From Burkholderiaceae bacterium (GTDB taxonomy: Bacteria; Pseudomonadota; Gammaproteobacteria; Burkholderiales; Burkholderiaceae): a stretch of 13,894 nt of DNA. Numbering within the stretch: position 1 is the stretch's first letter; each line of letters opens with the position of its first letter. The notes below the pieces were generated by a model. That model was given only the letters and a program-made list of their open reading frames with translations. It had not been told where the DNA came from and made no database searches. The stretch spans positions 1 through 13,894 of the forward strand of contig CANBYN010000021.1 of the NCBI GenBank assembly GCA_947373615.1, written 5' to 3'. This document shows positions 7,854-13,894 of the stretch, piece by piece. The translations under genes were made by a program, and so were the position numbers.

Positions 7854-9196
7854 TGTTGATCTAGGGCAGCTAGGATTCTCTTAGTTGCACCTTGATGTTC
7901 AAGCGAGTAGGCCTTTGCAGCCTTGCTCATTTTAGATAGCTCAGCAGAATTCAAGAGCAAGGCTTTTAAAGCCTCCATCAAGGCGATTGGCTCACCCAAA
8001 ATTAAATCACCCTTAATGCGTTTGGCTGCCCCTGCAGTGATGGCATCTAAGGCTGCCTGCTGAAAGTTATAAGTATGCTCACCTAATAAAACTGGGCAGC
8101 CAGCTGCGCAGGCCTCTATAAGATTCTGACCGCCAAAGGGCAAGAGACTTCCGCCCATCACTACCAAATCAGAAGCGCTGTAATACAAGGGCATTTCACC
8201 CATCGAGTCACCCAAGATAATATCTAGACCATCACATTTATTTGGGATGACTGTCCACTCAGTACGTCGACGAAACTTCAAACCAGTAGTATTTATTTTC
8301 TCAGCTACCTCTGTAAATCGTTCAGGATGGCGTGGCACCAGACAAAGAAGAGGTCGCACCTCAAAAGCATTATTTAAAAGCAAGCCTTTCCAAGCCTTCA
8401 GAATAATTTCCTCTTCACCATCACGTGTACTTGCGGCACAGACCATCAGTCGCTTGCTAGCATGCAAATCGCGTTGCCAAACGCTTCCTTGCTTAACCAA
8501 GCTGGCATCGAGCGGCACATCAAACTTTAAATTACCCACGATGTCTATATTTCTTACGCCTAGGTTACGATAGCGCTGCGCATCAAACTCGGTTTGCGCC
8601 AAAATACCAGAAAAAGCTTGAAACAGTGCACGTCCTGCTTTACCAAATCGATTAACACGACGCGCACTTCTTTCAGAAAGGCGAGCATTCACCAAGAACA
8701 AAGGTAAACCAATTTCAGCACAGCGAAAAACTACGGTTGGCCAAGCTTCAGTCTCCATAAAGAGACCGAACTTTGGCTTAAAGACACTTAGAAAATTCTC
8801 AACAGCCCAACATAAGTCGTAGGGCAAATAAATCTGTCGTATCTGACCAGTAGAAATCGCTTTACCAAAGAGCTGCTTGCCTGTGCGACGACCATTTAGG
8901 GTCATATGGGTTAGAAGGATTAATTCACCACGTGCAAGATAAGCTTCGATCAAAGGCTGCGCTGCGCGTGTCTCTCCAACCGATACCGCGTGAATCCAAA
9001 TAGACCCCTGTGTAATAGGTTTGCTATAACCAAAACCGAGCCGTTCTGGAATGTGATGCAAGTAAGAAAATGCATGACGTGAACGCCAGGCTAGGCGAAC
9101 GAAGGCCATTGGCAATAAGAGATGCCACAGTACTTGATAAACAGCAAACCAGATGCGAGGACGCACGCCGTATTCTGCGTCGGAGTCTAAGCTCAC
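7838..9196 (-). CDS. waaA: 3-deoxy-D-manno-octulosonic acid (Kdo) transferase WaaA/KdtA
   Basis: A 452-residue glycosyltransferase (E. coli 425) that adds Kdo from CMP-Kdo to lipid IVA at the inner face of the inner membrane. A hydrophobic N-terminal anchor lies at about 14-34, then ERLGFG (51-56). IWIHAVSVGETRA (66-78) carries the likely catalytic base Glu75. METEAWP (147-153), NARLSERS (170-177) and GNLKFD (221-226) follow in the N-terminal Rossmann half. The C-terminal half has SMGEMPLYY (331-339), GGQNLIEACAAG (355-366) and GEHTYNF (372-378). The start is GTG at 9196, overlapping the purB stop as GTGA. No Shine-Dalgarno precedes it, so translation probably follows from purB. A second GTG at codon 11 is a possible start. 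A small hairpin lies just upstream (9210-9224). One versus two Kdo additions cannot be told from sequence. Confidence 0.94.
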   Translation of the reverse strand: MSLDSDAEYGVRPRIWFAVYQVLWHLLLPMAFVRLAWRSRHAFSYLHHIPERLGFGYSKPITQGSIWIHAVSVGETRAAQPLIEAYLARGELILLTHMTLNGRRTGKQLFGKAISTGQIRQIYLPYDLCWAVENFLSVFKPKFGLFMETEAWPTVVFRCAEIGLPLFLVNARLSERSARRVNRFGKAGRALFQAFSGILAQTEFDAQRYRNLGVRNIDIVGNLKFDVPLDASLVKQGSVWQRDLHASKRLMVCAASTRDGEEEIILKAWKGLLLNNAFEVRPLLCLVPRHPERFTEVAEKINTTGLKFRRRTEWTVIPNKCDGLDIILGDSMGEMPLYYSASDLVVMGGSLLPFGGQNLIEACAAGCPVLLGEHTYNFQQAALDAITAGAAKRIKGDLILGEPIALMEALKALLLNSAELSKMSKAAKAYSLEHQGATKRILAALDQQINFN

Positions 9197-10572
9197 TTTT
9201 TGAGACGTTCGGTCAATTCGACCGCCTTGCCTAAATATGAAGAAGGAGTCATTTCAAGCAGGCGCGCTTTAGCATCTTCTGGAATCTTTAATCCCCGAAT
9301 AAAATTTTGCAAATCAGCTTGGTTGATGCCTTTGCCGCGCGTTAATTCCTTTAACTGCTCATAGGGATTTTCAATGCCATAACGACGCATTACTGTCTGC
9401 ACCGGCTCAGCCAATACTTCCCAGCAAGCATCTAAATCTGCAGCAATTGCAGCATGATTAACCTCTAACTTAGCTAGACCACGCAAAGCACTGTCATAAG
9501 CCAAAACGCTATGGCCGAATGCTGGACCTAAATTGCGCAAGACAGTTGAATCGGTTAAGTCGCGCTGCCAACGAGAGATAGGCAATTTTTCCGCAAGGTG
9601 ACGAAGCAATGCATTAGCAACTCCTAAGTTGCCCTCTGAGTTCTCAAAATCAATAGGATTGACTTTATGCGGCATCGTAGATGAGCCAATCTCACCAGCT
9701 TTGGTACGTTGCTTAAAGTAGCCAACAGAGATGTAGGCCCAGAAATCACGATCCATATCTAACAAAATAGTATTAGCGCGAGCAATCGCATCAAATAATT
9801 GCGCCATGCCATCATGTGGCTCAATTTGAATTGTGTAAGGATTAAACGTTAAGCCTAGACGTTTCTCGACTACGTTCTTAGAAAAATTTTCCCAATCAAA
9901 ATCTGGATAAGCTGAGATGTGGGCGTTGTAATTGCCTACCGCCCCATTCATCTTGCCAAGCAATGGAACTGCAGCAATAGCATCAATGGCGCGTTCTAAC
10001 CGCATAGCTATATTGGCAATCTCTTTACCTAAGGTACTTGGAGAAGCTGGTTGACCATGTGTGCGAGATAACAATGGCACTTTAGCGTGTTCTAGAGCCA
10101 ACTCAGTCAGAACAGAGAGAACTTTTTTGAGTTGCGGCAACAAGACTTCATCACGCGCACCGCGCAACATCAAACCATGAGAAGTATTGTTGATGTCTTC
10201 TGATGTGCAAGCAAAGTGAATGAATTCGCTGGCTTTTAATAAATCAGGGCGACCAGACACTTTTTCTTTCAAGAAGTACTCTACGGCCTTTACATCATGA
10301 TTGGTTACTGCTTCGATCTCTTTAATGCGCTGAGCATCTGCATCAGAGAAATTTTCAGGCAATGAGAGCAAAAAAGCCTCATCAGCTGGATTAATTTTTG
10401 GTACATCAGGTAAGCCCGCTGCAGATAGAGCCAATAACCAATGTATCTCCACAAAAACACGCTGGCGCATAAAAGCAGCTTCCGAAAGCCAAGGGCGTAG
10501 AGCATCTAGCTTTCCAGCATATCGACCGTCCAACGGAGAAAGGGCATTAAGGGTAGAAAGCGGCTGACTCAC
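9193..10572 (-). CDS. purB: adenylosuccinate lyase PurB
   Basis: A 459-residue enzyme (E. coli 456) of the fumarase/aspartase superfamily. It acts twice in purine synthesis, splitting SAICAR and adenylosuccinate with release of fumarate. The N-terminus LNALSPLDGRYAGK (8-21) and the overall length match the E. coli type. TSEDINN (123-129), SRTHGQPASP (169-178, His172 as the conserved active-site histidine) and the signature GSSTMPHKVNPIDFEN (296-311, with the catalytic Ser loop) are all present. The start is GTG at 10572; the first in-frame ATG is codon 35, inside the conserved domain, and an in-frame TAG lies upstream. AAAGG eight bases before the GTG is a reasonable ribosome-binding site. 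It is upstream of and overlaps waaA by 4 bp, and it is divergent from the GST gene across 98 bp. Confidence 0.97.
   Translation of the reverse strand: MSQPLSTLNALSPLDGRYAGKLDALRPWLSEAAFMRQRVFVEIHWLLALSAAGLPDVPKINPADEAFLLSLPENFSDADAQRIKEIEAVTNHDVKAVEYFLKEKVSGRPDLLKASEFIHFACTSEDINNTSHGLMLRGARDEVLLPQLKKVLSVLTELALEHAKVPLLSRTHGQPASPSTLGKEIANIAMRLERAIDAIAAVPLLGKMNGAVGNYNAHISAYPDFDWENFSKNVVEKRLGLTFNPYTIQIEPHDGMAQLFDAIARANTILLDMDRDFWAYISVGYFKQRTKAGEIGSSTMPHKVNPIDFENSEGNLGVANALLRHLAEKLPISRWQRDLTDSTVLRNLGPAFGHSVLAYDSALRGLAKLEVNHAAIAADLDACWEVLAEPVQTVMRRYGIENPYEQLKELTRGKGINQADLQNFIRGLKIPEDAKARLLEMTPSSYLGKAVELTERLKK
9210..9224 (-). other. small hairpin before the waaA start, inside purB
   Basis: On the minus strand CGGTC-GAATT-GACCG forms a perfect 5-bp stem with a 5-base loop, ending 13 bases before the waaA GTG. 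It encodes part of the PurB C-terminus (VELTE), so codon choice may explain it. Its position next to a GTGA overlap without a Shine-Dalgarno makes an effect on waaA reinitiation conceivable but unproven. Confidence 0.3.
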
Positions 10573-10635
10573 GTAAATTGCCTTTGCATTGAATAGATTC
10601 TATAAAACCTGATTTTAATGCGTTCTGGAATACAG

Positions 10636-10663
10636 CAGACATCAAATGGGATCGCTATATACT
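10636..10663 (+). promoter_or_regulatory. candidate promoter of the GST gene
   Basis: CAGACA (10636-10641, 4 of 6 to TTGACA), a 16-base spacer and TATACT (10658-10663, 5 of 6 to TATAAT) form the best sigma70-like match in the 98-bp purB/GST gap. Only seven bases separate the -10 box from the ATG at 10671, so transcription would begin at or next to the start codon. This is a consensus match only. Confidence 0.4.
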
Positions 10664-10670
10664 GTGAGCC

Positions 10671-11285
10671 ATGAAACTGATCGGATCCCTTACCAGCCCC
10701 TATGTACGTAAAGTACGTATCGTTTTTTCTGAAAAAAAGGTGGATGTAGACCTTGAATTAGAGAACGTTTGGGCTCCAGATACCAAAATCGCTATTTCCA
10801 ACCCTCTTGGGAAGGTTCCCTGCTTAATTCCAGACGACGGGGAAGCCATCTATGACTCTCGTGTCATCGCTGAATACGCAGATGCCCTGAGCCCAGTTAG
10901 CAAGCTAATTCCTGCGGATAATCGTGATCGCGCCTCAGTCAAAACCTGGGAAGCCTTGGCTGATGGGATCATGGATGCCGGTATTTTGGCTCGTTTAGAG
11001 CGCACCTTGCGTCCAGCAGAGCAGCAAAGCCAAGCTTGGGTAGATCGCCAAATGGGCAAAATACAGGCTGCTTTACGTGAAATGTCTGAACGACTTAGTG
11101 GCAATGCATGGTGCCAAGGAAATCAAATTACTTTGGCCGATATAGCCGTTGGATGTGCGGTTGGGTATTTGCTATTTCGTTTTCCAGAAGTGAAATGGCA
11201 ATTGGAGTATCCAAACCTAGATCGTCTGTATCAAAAATTATTGCAACGCCCTTCTTTTATCCAAACTGAACCGCCAGCAGCGTAA
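10671..11285 (+). CDS. glutathione S-transferase family protein
   Basis: A 204-residue protein with the two-domain GST layout. The thioredoxin-like N-terminal domain (1 to about 78) begins MKLIGSLTSPYVRKVRIVF, where Ser9 or a neighbour would be the glutathione-activating residue. It contains NPLGKVPCL (44-52) with the conserved cis-Pro and YDSRVIAEYAD (61-71) with the glutathione-binding Asp-Ser pair. The helical C-terminal domain contains ITLADIAVG (153-161), the N-cap and hydrophobic-staple motif. It resembles bacterial YibF/YfcF-like GSTs, small cytosolic proteins whose physiological substrate is generally unknown; I would not name a substrate. The gene stands alone: divergent from purB and convergent with mnmA. 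The ATG has no standard Shine-Dalgarno (only GTGA, three bases before it), and the best promoter would give almost no leader. Confidence 0.9.
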   Translation: MKLIGSLTSPYVRKVRIVFSEKKVDVDLELENVWAPDTKIAISNPLGKVPCLIPDDGEAIYDSRVIAEYADALSPVSKLIPADNRDRASVKTWEALADGIMDAGILARLERTLRPAEQQSQAWVDRQMGKIQAALREMSERLSGNAWCQGNQITLADIAVGCAVGYLLFRFPEVKWQLEYPNLDRLYQKLLQRPSFIQTEPPAA

Positions 11286-11327
11286 TTTAGAATTCGCAAA
11301 ATCTTTTTTAACAAGGTATATTTTTGC

Positions 11328-11343
11328 TTCGGCTTAGGCCGAA
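11328..11343. repeat. inverted repeat at the GST/mnmA convergence
   Basis: TTCGGC and GCCGAA flank a TTAG loop, making a perfect 6-bp GC-containing stem that spans the mnmA stop codon, 42 bp past the GST stop. It may help end both transcripts. However, the minus strand continues with GCAAAAAT and the plus strand with ATAATACC, so neither shows a T-tract. A second weak arm pair, GCAAAA (11296-11301) and TTTTGC (11322-11327), lies beside it. Confidence 0.4.
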
Positions 11344-12446
11344 ATAATACCGCCGCCCAAACAAACATCGCCATCATATAAGACAGCAGACTGTCCTGGT
11401 GTCACCGCCCATTGCGCGTCTCGAAAATTTAATTCAAAACTGAGTTCATCAGCACCCGCATCTAAAACACAGCTTGAATCTACTTGGCGATAGCGTGTCT
11501 TTGCAGAATATTTTCCTGGTGCTGGCGCTGATCCAGAAACCCAACTCGCATCCATTGCTGATAGTCTGTTAGCCAATAACCACGGGTGTTCATGTCCTTG
11601 CGCAACATACAAAGTGTTGTTCGCAATATCTTTGCGGGCTACATACCAAGCGTCGCCATTGCCATCTTGACTACCGCCCAGCCCTATACCTTTTCGCTGA
11701 CCTAATGTAAAAAATGCTAAGCCCATGTGCTCACCAACCCTTTTTCCTTCAGGTGTTTTAATGGGGCCTGGCGTGCGAGGCAAATAACGATTTAAAAAAT
11801 CTCTAAATGGGCGCTCGCCAATAAAACAAATTCCAGTGGAATCTTTTTTACGTGCGTTATGTAATCCAATTTTCTCGGCAATTTTGCGTACTTCAGTTTT
11901 CGGAATTTCTCCGAGAGGGAATAAGACATTCGCCAACTGCTGCTGCGTTAAGCGATGCAAAAAGTAACTTTGGTCTTTGCTTGCATCTACTGCTTTCAAT
12001 AACTGGACTTTGCCATCTTCATGGCTCACTCTGGCATAGTGTCCAGTAGCGATTGCATCTGCACCCAAACTCATCGCGTAATCTAAGAATGCTTTGAACT
12101 TAATTTCAGCATTGCAAAGAACATCTGGATTAGGAGTGCGTCCTGCAGCGTATTCGCGCAAAAACTCAGCGAATACACGTTCGCGGTATTCAGAAGCAAA
12201 ATTGACGGCCTCCACATCAATTCCAATCAGGTCTGCCACCGACACCACATCAAGCCAATCCTGACGGGATGAGCAATATTCATCGTTATCGTCATCCTCC
12301 CAATTTTTCATGAAAAGGCCGATAACCTCATAGCCCTGCTCCTTAAGCATCCATGCTGCAACCGACGAATCTACACCCCCAGACATACCAACAACGACTT
12401 TGGTAGGTTTTGAGGCAAAATTGGGCTGGGAATTGAGGTAGATCAT
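11334..12446 (-). CDS. mnmA: tRNA-specific 2-thiouridylase MnmA
   Basis: From the ATG at 12446 this encodes 370 residues (E. coli 368). MnmA adenylates and then thiolates U34 of tRNAs for Lys, Glu and Gln, taking sulfur from the Tus relay. In this numbering the PP-loop GMSGGVDSS is at 20-28. The block NPDVLCNAEIKF (106-117) holds catalytic Cys111, GHYARV is at 135-140, DQSYFLH at 158-164, and DSTGICFIGERPFRDFL (202-218) holds the second catalytic Cys207. GQRKGIGLGG (249-258) leads into the C-terminal domain, which ends GDVCLGGGIIS. A TTG one codon upstream could extend it by one residue, but ATG is preferred; a TAA lies further up in frame. The Shine-Dalgarno is weak. The gene is convergent with the GST gene and divergent from pntAA. 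Confidence 0.96.
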   Translation of the reverse strand: MIYLNSQPNFASKPTKVVVGMSGGVDSSVAAWMLKEQGYEVIGLFMKNWEDDDNDEYCSSRQDWLDVVSVADLIGIDVEAVNFASEYRERVFAEFLREYAAGRTPNPDVLCNAEIKFKAFLDYAMSLGADAIATGHYARVSHEDGKVQLLKAVDASKDQSYFLHRLTQQQLANVLFPLGEIPKTEVRKIAEKIGLHNARKKDSTGICFIGERPFRDFLNRYLPRTPGPIKTPEGKRVGEHMGLAFFTLGQRKGIGLGGSQDGNGDAWYVARKDIANNTLYVAQGHEHPWLLANRLSAMDASWVSGSAPAPGKYSAKTRYRQVDSSCVLDAGADELSFELNFRDAQWAVTPGQSAVLYDGDVCLGGGIISA

Positions 12447-12623
12447 CAAAAAATGCGAGAATCCAAGTTAACCTGATAGTCCACATTGTAAAAGTCTTAA
12501 CCTGATTGCACCTAAATTCAGGCAAAAACTAATTTTGTGACCCTAAGGGTAAGTAAGTGGGCCTTTTTTAACCCATTTAACTAAAATAGATTTTTTGAAA
12601 AATTTTGCTTTTGGAGACATGCC
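12447..12623. promoter_or_regulatory. divergent mnmA-pntAA control region
   Basis: This is the longest non-coding gap (177 bp). I find no gene in it. It holds two copies of TTAACCTGAT on the mnmA side, an imperfect palindrome CCTAAATTCAGG (12511-12522), a perfect short palindrome ACCCT-A-AGGGT (12540-12550), and an AT-rich stretch leading to pntAA. TAAAAT (12572-12577) is a possible -10 for pntAA, without a good -35. GGAG (12613-12616) seven bases before the pntAA ATG is its ribosome-binding site. Promoter and operator roles are inferred from position. Confidence 0.4.
12468..12506. repeat. direct repeat TTAACCTGAT x2
   Basis: The 10-base word TTAACCTGAT occurs at 12468-12477 and again at 12497-12506, 29 bases apart start to start (nearly three helical turns), 22 bases or more upstream of the mnmA start. 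Identity is exact over 10 bases. The spacing would put both copies on almost the same face of the helix, which suits a protein-binding site, but no regulator can be named. Confidence 0.55.
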
Positions 12624-13754
12624 ATGCGCATAGGAGTGCCACTGGAAACAAGGCCCGGGGAAACTCGAGTAGCCGCCACACCAGAAACTGTAAAAAAACT
12701 GATAGCTCAAGGCCATACGGTTGTTATTCAGAAAGATGCTGGTGTTCAAGCAAGTCAACCTGACTCCGCATTTGAGGCCGTAGGAGCCTCAATTGGTAGC
12801 GCAGCAGATGCTTTTGGAGCAGAAATCGTACTTAAGGTACGCGCGCCAGAGGCTGATGAACTCAAGCAAATGAAAACAGGTAGCGTCCTCCTTGGCATGC
12901 TTGATCCATTTGATAGCGACAATATTGCTTCAATGGCCGCACAAGGCGTGACGGCATTTTCACTGGAGGCTGCGCCACGGACTAGCCGTGCACAAAGCAT
13001 GGATGTTCTATCTTCACAGGCCAATATTGCCGGCTACAAAGCCGTCATGATTGCCGCTAATGAATATCAACGGTTCATGCCGATGCTCATGACTGCCGCA
13101 GGAACCGTTAAGGCTGCGCGCGTATTAATCTTGGGTGCTGGGGTTGCTGGCTTACAAGCAATTGCCACTGCCAAGCGTCTTGGGGCTGTTATTGAAGCTT
13201 CTGATGTTCGTCCTGCCGCAAAAGAACAGATCGAATCTTTGGGCGCTAAGTTTGTTGACGTTCCCTACGAAACTGATGAAGAGCGTGAAATTGCCCAAGG
13301 TGTTGGTGGCTATGCCCGCCCAATGCCAGAAGCCTGGATGAAACGTCAAGCAGCCTTAGTTGCTGAGCGAGCTCAACAGGCTGACATCGTTATTACTACT
13401 GCATTAATTCCAGGACGTAAACCTCCGGTTCTTTTGCATAGCGACACTGTCGCCAATATGAAGCCTGGTTCTATCGTAATTGACTTAGCTGCTGGTCGTG
13501 GGGATAACGGATCTGGTAACTGTCCTCTAACTCAGGCTGATAAGGTTGTTGAAGTCAATGGCGTAAAAATTATTGGTCACACCAATTTGGCAAGCATGGT
13601 TGCTGCAGACGCATCTTCTCTCTATGCTCGTAATTTGCTCGATTTCATGAAACTGATTGTGGATAAAGAAGCGAAATTGGTTATCCCGAGCGATGATGAC
13701 ATCGTTACTGCCTGCTTAATGTGTCGTGATGGTCAAGCCATCCGCAAAAACTAA
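12624..13754 (+). CDS. pntAA: NAD(P) transhydrogenase subunit alpha part 1 (PntAA, NAD(H)-binding domain I)
   Basis: A 376-residue soluble subunit of the proton-translocating transhydrogenase, which reduces NADP+ with NADH at the expense of the proton gradient. It is the separate domain I found in three-subunit enzymes such as that of Rhodospirillum rubrum (384 residues), not the fused PntA of E. coli. The start MRIGVPLETRPGETRVAATP and the RAQSMDVLSSQANIAGYKAV block (122-141) are family hallmarks, as is the Rossmann motif GAGVAGLQAIATAKRLGA (171-188). The mobile loop lies around 216-234 with Tyr230. The protein ends at residue 376 in DGQAIRKN without membrane spans, consistent with a split gene. 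GGAG seven bases upstream supports the ATG. A 24-bp gap separates it from pntAB, clearly one operon. Confidence 0.95.
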   Translation: MRIGVPLETRPGETRVAATPETVKKLIAQGHTVVIQKDAGVQASQPDSAFEAVGASIGSAADAFGAEIVLKVRAPEADELKQMKTGSVLLGMLDPFDSDNIASMAAQGVTAFSLEAAPRTSRAQSMDVLSSQANIAGYKAVMIAANEYQRFMPMLMTAAGTVKAARVLILGAGVAGLQAIATAKRLGAVIEASDVRPAAKEQIESLGAKFVDVPYETDEEREIAQGVGGYARPMPEAWMKRQAALVAERAQQADIVITTALIPGRKPPVLLHSDTVANMKPGSIVIDLAAGRGDNGSGNCPLTQADKVVEVNGVKIIGHTNLASMVAADASSLYARNLLDFMKLIVDKEAKLVIPSDDDIVTACLMCRDGQAIRKN

Positions 13755-13778
13755 AAGTAAAAATACTAAGGAAACAAT

Positions 13779-13894
13779 ATGGATCTCGCTGCCTTTCAAA
13801 GCATCCTCACCGTTCAAAACATTACGGTATTTGTGTTGGCCATTTTTGTTGGTTATCACGTAGTTTGGAACGTTACTCCTGCATTGCACACACC
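13779..13894 (+). CDS. pntAB: NAD(P) transhydrogenase subunit alpha part 2 (PntAB), N-terminal part (cut by window edge)
   Basis: The ATG at 13779 opens a frame of 38 codons to the window end, starting MDLAAFQSILTVQNITVFVL and continuing through a hydrophobic span (about 15-30) to HVVWNVTPALHTP. The last stretch resembles the conserved YxVVWxVTPALHTPLM block of transhydrogenase domain II, the proton-conducting membrane part. TAAGGA (13767-13772), six bases before the ATG, is a strong ribosome-binding site. The gene follows pntAA by 24 bp. PntB, carrying the rest of domain II and the NADP(H)-binding domain III, is expected next but is outside the window. Confidence 0.9.
   Translation, partial: MDLAAFQSILTVQNITVFVLAIFVGYHVVWNVTPALHT

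Noticed and set aside
8247..8573. 108-codon plus-strand open frame opposite waaA
   Set aside because: It lies entirely within waaA, is Arg/Ser rich and has no recognisable motif or ribosome-binding site.
12447..12449. TTG one codon before the mnmA ATG as start
   Set aside because: The adjacent ATG at 12446 is a far better initiator, and the extra residue adds nothing to family similarity.
12619..12633. Four-codon upstream frame overlapping the pntAA start
   Set aside because: Its ATG is only two bases from the GGAG, too close for efficient initiation, and the peptide is trivial.
1..13894. Mobile element, CRISPR array, tRNA/rRNA gene or defence system
   Set aside because: Every long open region is a recognised housekeeping gene with normal motifs; the gaps are 177 bp or less, with no repeat array, transposase remnant, cloverleaf or unusual cassette.

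Overview
The window is a stretch of ordinary bacterial core genome, and I found no mobile element, CRISPR array, RNA gene or defence locus in it. The gene set (E. coli-type PurB, split proton-translocating transhydrogenase, queA-tgt-yajC-secD-secF, waaA), the moderate base composition and the close protein resemblances point to a betaproteobacterium of the family Burkholderiaceae. A small-genome freshwater lineage such as Polynucleobacter fits best. That genus-level guess rests on recalled family features and needs a database search. The organism is Gram-negative with Kdo-containing LPS and ubiquinone-based respiration (waaA, ubiA).

Layout from left to right. Positions 1-2255, minus strand: the 5' part of ubiA (cut by the window edge) follows recG with a 10-bp gap. 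Positions 2286-4486, plus strand: queA and tgt, divergent from recG across only 30 bp and overlapping each other by ATGA. Positions 4618-7820, plus strand: yajC, secD and secF, the accessory membrane part of the Sec translocase. Positions 7838-10572, minus strand: purB followed by waaA, joined by a GTGA overlap and convergent with secF. Positions 10671-11285, plus strand: a single glutathione S-transferase-like gene. Positions 11334-12446, minus strand: mnmA, convergent with it. Positions 12624 to the end, plus strand: pntAA and the first 38 codons of pntAB, divergent from mnmA across 177 bp, the longest non-coding gap in the window.

Functional themes: QueA and Tgt carry out two steps of queuosine formation at tRNA position 34, and MnmA thiolates U34 of other tRNAs, so two wobble-base modification systems lie in the window. 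YajC-SecD-SecF use the proton motive force to assist protein export. PntAA/PntAB (with PntB expected just outside) exchange hydride between NADH and NADP+ using the same force. PurB serves purine synthesis, WaaA lipid A-Kdo assembly, UbiA ubiquinone synthesis and RecG replication-fork repair.

All complete genes look intact, with catalytic motifs in place and near-normal lengths; I saw no frameshift or pseudogene. Points worth a second look are small-scale: very tight or overlapping gene junctions, a possible leaderless start for the GST gene, repeats in the mnmA-pntAA gap, a short ATCAGGT word recurring upstream of three minus-strand genes, and ubiA lying directly beside recG with no oxyR between them. 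I do not see evidence for a previously undescribed system.
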